A program made the position numbers and the translations under genes. From contig NC_081246.1 in the NCBI RefSeq assembly GCF_902713425.1, forward strand, positions 3,913,001 through 3,977,000: DNA of 64,000 bases. Direction: 5' to 3'. The notes beneath the pieces were generated by a model, which ran no database searches, was not told the origin of the DNA, and worked only from the letters and a program-made list of their open reading frames with translations. The DNA comes from Acipenser ruthenus. Taxonomy: Eukaryota > Chordata > Actinopteri > Acipenseriformes > Acipenseridae. Positions within the stretch are counted from its first letter, which is position 1. Every line of letters begins with the position of its first letter. Below are positions 57,756-64,000 of this stretch, in pieces.

Positions 57756-58611
57756 AAGCAGAAGATCCTCAGGAATACTGCTTAGAAAATGACAGCATTT
57801 CTTTCACAGAAGACAAAGGTTATTGTTGAAAAGTTTGATAGCTTCGATCAGACTTGTGTTCAGTATTAAATAAACTGATACGACCTGAAACACACAATCA
57901 AACACAGAGCGGTGAAGCTGAATCAGGACTGAAGAGTAAAAGAATAAGAAACTCACTTCAGGGATTGTCAGCAGGATATCTGCAGCACGGCTCTGGCAGT
58001 CTTGTTTCTTCCCAGGTAAACAAGCACATTAAAGCAACAGCAACACTTCATTGATGTGGCCTCCTCTGCACCACATGAACACTGACTATTTCAACTCCTG
58101 GGTCTGGCAGTGCTAAGAACACTGAACCCAACTCCTCAGCCAATCCCCAGCTGATAGCACTCTTGTCACTAAACTGAGAAATTAATATAGATAAACCATG
58201 TATGATCCATCCCTCAACATTTAACTATACTTCATAATTCACGTACGTGTACTTTGGTAGTGGCTTTTAAAAGAGATGCAATTACACCTTCAACTGTTGC
58301 CAGTTGGATACCACTGACTGTTGTGTAGGCTCTCCGGACGAATGCTGCTGTCTTTGTTTTGAGACAGCGTTGCCCGTCTCAACTGTAACCCTCTTCCACA
58401 GATTTTTCATATCTGTTCATGTCCTTGGCTGCGTCTGTCGGAAGGCAGCAGTAGATTTTTTTTTACAAGCAAGTGGTCATCCTCCACAGCGTCCTGTATG
58501 CACTCTATGAAATTCAGCTTGTTTGTGTAGTTTTCTACACGACTGCCCATTCATATGGATATACTGAGAAATTCAGCTTTTCGAGGCTATGCTTCTAATA
58601 TATCCTACTTA
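57756..58611. other. Intron of G, no gene seen
   Basis: Mostly unique. On the minus strand a possible donor (CCTGAA then GTGAGT) lies near 57955, but no exon is convincing. Confidence 0.35.
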
Positions 58612-58852
58612 TTATTATTATTTGTTTATTTAGCAGACGCCTTTATCCAAGGCGACTTACAGAGACTAGGGTGTGTGAACTATGCATCAGCTACAGAGTC
58701 ACTTAAAATTACATCTCACCCGAAAGACGGAGCACAAGGAGGTTAAGTGACTCGCTCAGGGTCACACAATGAGTCAGTGGCTGAGGTGGGATTTGAATCG
58801 GGGACCTCCTGGTTACAAGCCCTTTTCTTTAACCAATGGACCACACCGCTGA
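58612..58852 (-). mobile_element. SINE type 2, full length
   Basis: Tail complement TTTAGCAGACGCCTTTATCC, centre GTGACTCGCTCAGGGTCACA, and a full tRNA-like head ending AACCAATGGACCACACCGCT. Confidence 0.88.
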
Positions 58853-59075
58853 TCTGATTCACACTTATTTCCTACAATGTGTTATTTGTATAAATTAATG
58901 TATTTGTTTTCTGTGTGAATTAAATAAATGACTGATATAACACAACTCTACCATCACAGCTTGGTTCATTTTGGCAGTGTTTTAGGAAAATGGTGATGCA
59001 TGTGAATTCAATGTAAGGGAAAAAAGGGAAATAAACTTATTATTTGTATATACTTTCGTACACACTTTTCATATT

Positions 59076-59078
<3 letters not shown>
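58853..59078. other. Intron of G, nothing seen
   Basis: AT-rich, no recognised feature. Confidence 0.35.

Positions 59079-59132
<54 letters not shown>
59079..59132. repeat. (AAT)n microsatellite
   Basis: Pure AAT tract. Confidence 0.9.
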
Positions 59133-59133
<1 letters not shown>

Positions 59134-59399
59134 TTCTTAAAATATAATTTGCTCGCTGAAACCAATCGCTCGGATTTTGAGCTTGGCGCCCTCTTCAGTT
59201 CCTGTTTGGAAGCACACCAAAAACAAACCATAATCCTGAGCACTTTACTAAGACTGGGGATCAGCTGGTCCCCAACTTTGCTCCACTTCTTTTTTCGTTG
59301 CAATTGCTATTAAGCGAGTAAGCAGCTGGAGGATAATCCTGAGATAGTCCAGTACTAGCTGGTACGCAACTTAATACAAGCTCCGACCAACTCTGCAAG

Positions 59400-59660
59400 T
59401 CTGTTGCAATTGACCGCATGCGATTTGAGAAGATTTTCAAACCCTGCACAACCCTTAACGTGTGAACGCACGTTGGTGATGACGTCATCACGCAGCTTCA
59501 CCGAGCGCTTTTAATACTGTAGCTGGGATACCTATTCAGTACAAACAGGACTTCAATGCAACCCAAATAAATCACAATAATACACAGCGCTCCCCCTCCT
59601 TTCCAGGGTCCAAGCTTCACTGCAGTACAGAGCTGAGCAATAACATGAAAACTGACAGAG
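59400..59660. promoter_or_regulatory. CRE-bearing region, gene G unit
   Basis: Perfect CRE TGACGTCA at 59480-59487 within the palindrome GTGATGACGTCATCAC, flanked like the F copy at 53194. Confidence 0.55.
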
Positions 59661-60079
59661 CGACTTAAACAAATCCACACTTCCAAATAGAAACTAGTGG
59701 GAAATGCTTTCCTAGAGCAGGACTGAGGCGTGCACTGACAGTGCGAGTCATAAACACACAGGCAGCGTTTCTCTCTGTATGTTTCTAATGCATGGCTGGT
59801 ATTTGCACAGCGCGTACATTAGCCTTTTTTAAAAAATGAAATGTTTGTTATTAAATGACCGGAACTATTTAGTTTTTGTTTGTTTTGTATCTTAGTTTTT
59901 GTTCCCTCTTGGTGGGCCTGTGTGTGTGTGATACAATTATTATATTCGTCCACGGAAAAAAAGACCCACTATCTTAATATTATTACACGAAGCAGATTGT
60001 TTTCAGTATAACTAATCACATATAAGTATCTGCAACGGTTAACAGATGTAATAAAGTGAATTTATATTTAAAATCTTAC

Positions 60080-60260
60080 TCGTTAATTCAGCCTCTCCAG
60101 CCTCCTCTCTCTCCTTCAGGGAAAAATATTGTGAAGAACCGAAGCGAAAACAAACCCGCCCCCTCTCTCGCCTGCCATTGGCTGCGGGGTCATTCGGAAC
60201 CGAGGAGTCCTCCGGTGATTGGACGCGCTGGGGTACTCCTAACCAATAAGGGATCAGCTC
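60080..60260 (-). promoter_or_regulatory. Promoter and exon 1, gene G
   Basis: CCAAT boxes (plus ATTGG 60177-60181 and 60218-60222), a GC box near 60155, and exon 1 ending AACGA at 60080; the donor is GTAAGA here. Confidence 0.58.
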
Positions 60261-60881
60261 TGTTTTTAGTTTACCGTATAATCAAGAAAACAGGCGCCTT
60301 CTTTTTTCCTGGGGTATAGTTCAGTGCATACATTAATATGCGTGTCGATATACAGGAGATTCATTTTGTATTTCAAACAAGCACACAGATAACAGATGTA
60401 TTAATTATATTCAAAAATGGATAAAAGTTACCAGCTGATCAGCCAGTTAATAAAACGACAAGGAAATGTTGGTTCATTTATAGACTAGCCGGTTCACTTA
60501 TAAAGTTACACATGGCTAATAATACCTTGTATCACTGTCATGTATAATACAAACACATGAGTTCATATATTCATTCAAATTCGAGCATTAACTTTCCAGA
60601 TACCGTTTGGAGATTTAATAATCTTTCTCCCACTATAATAAAGAAATAAATAATAATAATAATTTCACCCAGACAACACATTGTTGGTGTAAGAAATGTT
60701 GTTTTATCAAATTGTATGGAGTTTCTTTACAGTAATGAAGTTCAGGATGATCGGCCTAGTGACAGACAAGCGAGAGAGAGCTGAAGGACTCTCTTTCATC
60801 ATGTGGCGTGGAACGGTACCAAAGCACTTACACACAAATCACAGCGATATTTTCCAGTGTCTGTATGACATACTAATGTTA
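60261..60881. other. Spacer between G promoter and gene H, no gene seen
   Basis: 60340-60630 resembles the promoter-distal spacers of other units. 60680-60880 is unique. Confidence 0.4.
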
Positions 60882-61108
60882 TTATTATTATTTATTTCTT
60901 AGCAGACTCCCTTATCCATGGCGACTTACAATTGTTACAAGATATCACATTATTTTTTACATACAATTCCCCATTTATACAGTTGGGTTTTTACTGGAGC
61001 AATCTAGGTAAAGTACCTTGCTCAAGGGTACAGCAGCACCTGGGATTGAACCCACGACCCTCCGGTCAAGAGTCCAGAGCCCTGACCACTACTCCACACT
61101 GCTGCCCA
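60882..61108 (-). mobile_element. SINE type 1
   Basis: Reverse copy, small deletion in the GTGTCCCC part. Confidence 0.87.
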
Positions 61109-61620
61109 CATTCTAGGATTGAGACAAAATTTAAAAAAATAACTATAAACATAATTTTGATCTTTTATTTAACATCACTGAATCAAATAAATGACAAAAT
61201 GATATCGCAAAAAAAGCCTAACAGAATCCTCAACAGTAGTACACTAGATTTCAAATTGTCACATTTTTCAATTTGTCGGTTTTTAGTTTAGTAGATGGGA
61301 AAACTACAAAGCGGTGTGCAGTTCAATATGTTAACATTGTTCAGAAGGTTTCACTCAGCTTCATGAAACATAATGCACTCTATAGGGTGATGCAAAACAT
61401 TTGCCACAGCTATGCATGTACAATGCATTTTAATCAATACAATACCAAGCACTATTTTATATAAAAAAATGTAAAAAAAAAAAAAAACATAAGATCCATA
61501 CATTTATTTACACAAACATCTGTTTCACACGTTTGGTTTTCCCCATCATATTTATATTTCCCTTTATGAGTTTTAACAAAGGAAGAGAAGCCTTTTATTA
61601 TGGTAAGAAAAGGAGGCTCC
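61109..61620. other. Spacer, no gene seen
   Basis: AT-rich with a poly-A run at 61475-61488. Confidence 0.35.
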
Positions 61621-61974
61621 AGGTTCAAATCCCAGCTCCGCCACAGACTCACTCTGTGTGTGTGCGTGTGCGTGCGTGCGTGTGTGTGTGTGTGACCCTG
61701 AGCAAGTCACTGAACCTCCTTGTGCTCCGTCCTTCGGATGAGACGTCAAACAAACAAGCTCCTATTGGAAGTGACTCTGCAGCAGCCACTGACTCACTCT
61801 GTGTGTGTGTGTGTGCGTGTGTGACCCTGAGCAAGTCACTGAACCTCCTTGTGCTCCGTCCTTCGGATGAGACGTCAAACAAACAAGCTCCTATTGGAAG
61901 TGACTCTGCTGTGATGGACAGTTCACCCCCTAATCTCTGTAAGTCGCTTTGGATAAAAGTGTCTGCTAAATTAC

Positions 61975-61976
<2 letters not shown>
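61621..61976 (+). mobile_element. SINE type 2 with internal tandem duplication
   Basis: Starts at the B box (GGTTCAAATCCC). A segment of about 120-145 bp, from GACTCACTCTGTGTG to GAAGTGACTCTGC, occurs twice (about 61646-61785 and 61790-61905), differing mainly in GT-tract length. Ends with the tail AAGTCGCTTTGGATAAAAG. Confidence 0.82.

Positions 61977-62024
<48 letters not shown>
61977..62024. repeat. (AAT)n microsatellite
   Basis: Tail-derived tract next to the gene H 3' end. Confidence 0.9.
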
Positions 62025-62058
62025 CACGCTTCTGTATTGAAACGCCAGTTCATTTCAT

Positions 62059-62933
62059 TTAAGATCTCTGTCCTGCGTGAATTCTCTGATGGTGTTTGAG
62101 GCTGGTTAAGTGCCTATAAATGTTCCCACACTCTGTACATTTATAGGGCTTCTCTCCTGTGTGAATTCGCTGGTGTTTTTTGAGGCTGTCTAGATGCCTG
62201 AAACTTGTCCCACAGTGGGTGCAGGGGTACGGCTTCTCTCCCGTGTGAATGCGCTGGTGTATATGAAGCGTTTTTATACGAGTGAAACTCTTCCCACACA
62301 CGTTACAGGGGTGTCTGCTCTCTCCTGTGGGAATACGCTGGTGCTGCCGAAGCTGAACCTCTTCCTTGAAGCGCTTCCCCCGATCAGGCATGTGATAGGG
62401 TTTCTCTCCTGTGAGAACACGCTGGTGCTGTCGGAGGTTTTCAAACAGGCTCAAGCTCTGAGGAGAGTCGTACGCTCTCTCGGACACACTGATATGCTGG
62501 TGTTGTTTCCTGAAAGCGGGGAAGGAGGGACTTGCAACACTTTGAGACAACGAGTGAGTTTTTCCTATTTTTCTGGGTTGCTGCCACTTTGCGGAGCCTC
62601 TTGGCTTTTTAAAAGCGGCCGCTTTTTCCGTTTCAATGCTGAACTGATTCACAAGTCCAGCATAGTTATTGGGGCAAGGCAAACTCGCAGAGGAGCGATT
62701 CAGGTCCTCTTTAATTTCAACGCAGTCCTGTTCGGGATCCTCCTGTTTAACCGGGACAGGATCCAACTCAGAAGCGGGATCCGTAACACAGGCAGGATGC
62801 GTGCCCTCATCTCCAATGAGGACAGATCGAATATCAGAGAGCTCCTCTTTAATGTGAAGAGGATCCAGTCCCTCGTTCGGGACACAGTGCTCCTGGGATC
62901 TTTGATAATCCTGGTCCTCCTCGATGCCCCTGC
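62059..62933 (-). CDS. Gene H: divergent C2H2 zinc-finger protein, last exon
   Basis: The open frame runs from an acceptor (TTTTTCAAG, exon first base about 62933) to TAA at 62059, about 290 residues. The first part reads GIEEDQDYQRSQEH, then LDPLHIKEEL, LDPVPVKQED and CVEIKEDL: three spaced SUMO-type motifs, not a tandem array. A basic, Ser-rich stretch follows, then two degenerate finger remnants (for example YHMPDRGKRF without cysteines) and three intact C2H2 fingers (CNVC, CTHC, CTEC) with TGEKP linkers. There is no ATG near the exon start, so an upstream coding exon is expected beyond 62940. It is a relative of the A-G family but clearly older. Confidence 0.82.
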
Positions 62934-63204
62934 CTTGAAAAACAGATACAAAAAAAGGGTGCTTTTAAAACTTTGAGCCGATTCTGTTTTCTAACTAAAC
63001 TCTGTTAAACTGTTAATTGCAAAACAATGCTGCTCGTTTTTTAACCTCCACGTCTTCAAAACAGACAAATTACGTTAATTGCTCATCGCTGATCCAAATT
63101 GCATTTCATTCTCGCACTCTAGTTTATCGTTGGATGTGTAATTTTCCCCCATTCATTTAAGAGCTGTTCTGACAGCTTTTCTTAGTGTAACCTTAGTGTA
63201 AGGC
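62934..63204. other. Upstream of gene H exon, nothing seen
   Basis: Presumed intron. No exon recognised. Confidence 0.35.
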
Positions 63205-63440
63205 GGCTGTGTGGTCCAGTGGTTAAAGAAAAGGGCTTGTAACCAGGAGATCCCCGGTTCAAATCCCACCTCAGCCACTGACTCATTGTGTGACCCTGAG
63301 CAAGTCACTTAACCTCCTTGTGCTCCGTCTTTCGGGTGAGACGTAGTTGTAAGTGACTCTGCAGCTGATGCATAGTTCACACACCCTAGTCTCTGTAAGC
63401 CGCCTTGGATAAAGGCATCTGCTACATAAACACATCATAA
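63205..63440 (+). mobile_element. SINE type 2, full length
   Basis: tRNA-like head GGCTGTGTGGTCCAGTGGTT, B box GGTTCAAATCC, centre GTGACCCTGAGCAAGTCACT and tail CGCCTTGGATAAAGGCATCT. Best forward copy of type 2. Confidence 0.88.
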
Positions 63441-63737
63441 TAATAATCCGATAGCAAGCCCATCATTTAAAATCTCCGTGATCTGTAGCAAAAATAACAT
63501 CCAACCCCAGTTTGTAAGGAATAGTTTTCTCTATCAGGATGCATTGACAGCTTAACAATACTAATTAACATTTAAAAAACGAAGATAGAGATTCAGGAAA
63601 ATTAAAATTCAAAGTTCCAGGTTGAATTATAAGGTGTGACTGGGCAGTAAGGCTGTTTAATTGTTTAATTAGTTAAGTGTGAAGTGTTTTTTTTTTTATT
63701 AAAAAGGGTGGAATGTGGTCAGGTGGCAATTATTATT
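63441..63737. other. Spacer, nothing seen
   Basis: AT-rich, ends in a short ATT tract. Confidence 0.35.
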
Positions 63738-63969
63738 ATTATTATTATTTATATCTTAGCAGACGCCCTTATCCAGGGTGACTTACAATTGTTACAAGAT
63801 ATCACATTATTTTTACATACAATTACCCATTTATACAGTTGGGTTTTTACTGGAGCAATCTAGGTAAAGTACCTTGCTCAAGGGTACAACAGCAGTGTCC
63901 CCCACCTGGGATTGAACCCACAACCCTCCGGTCAAGAGTCCAGAGCCCTGACCACTACTCCACACTGCT
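63738..63969 (-). mobile_element. SINE type 1, full length
   Basis: Reverse copy, tail complement TTAGCAGACGCCCTTATCCA to head complement CACTACTCCACACTGCTGC. Confidence 0.88.
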
Positions 63970-64000
63970 GCAATTGAATTACCGATTCTCCATTAACCCC

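Overview
This is vertebrate nuclear DNA, most likely from a ray-finned fish. The tRNA-derived SINEs, the L2-like LINE and the C2H2 proteins with tandem VHIKEES repeats recall sturgeon or paddlefish genomes. That species call rests on memory and is not proven here. The window is AT-rich, full of ATT/AAT microsatellites, and has no bacterial features. No retrovirus, LTR element or Polinton was recognised.

The window holds a tandem array of eight C2H2 zinc-finger genes, all on the minus strand. I call them A (199-2031), B (10718-12625), C (21118-22686), D (27967-29427), E (38860-40320, with a tail to 38380), F (48227-50464), G (56278-57462) and H (62059-62933). A to G are one family. Each has a single large exon encoding tandem 12-residue units with a SUMO-acceptor-like core (I/V-K-x-E), then 8 to 19 good C2H2 fingers with TGEKP-type linkers. 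H is a more distant relative. I see no KRAB, SCAN or BTB domain.

A typical unit, read on the minus strand, runs as follows: a CCAAT/GC-box promoter and a short non-coding exon 1 ending in a GTAAGT-type donor; a CpG-rich block with a CRE (A, B, D; a related CRE block in F and G); a THAP-domain exon (A, D, E; a stub in B); a long intron with SINEs, a LINE, a 28-bp and a 40-bp minisatellite and ATT/AAT microsatellites; a conserved block of about 200 bp; the zinc-finger exon; and a 3' flank with a conserved long hairpin. Splicing exon 1 to the THAP exon would create an ATG across the junction, giving MSRSC, a normal THAP start. Every THAP copy is damaged in its own way, so the zinc-finger exon now probably starts at its own ATG.

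The array grew by recent segmental duplication. About 5.15-11.2 kb is nearly the same as 32.8-38.86 kb. About 19.26-26.1 kb and 26.1-32.9 kb form a tandem pair. That duplication left gene C without a promoter. Later insertions include a 1676-bp hAT element with a BED-finger ORF upstream of E and a 637-bp piggyBac-like element in the 3' flank of F. The whole looks like a fast-evolving cluster of KRAB-less, SUMO-array zinc-finger repressors. That function is inferred; the array, the exons and the duplications can be read in the sequence.
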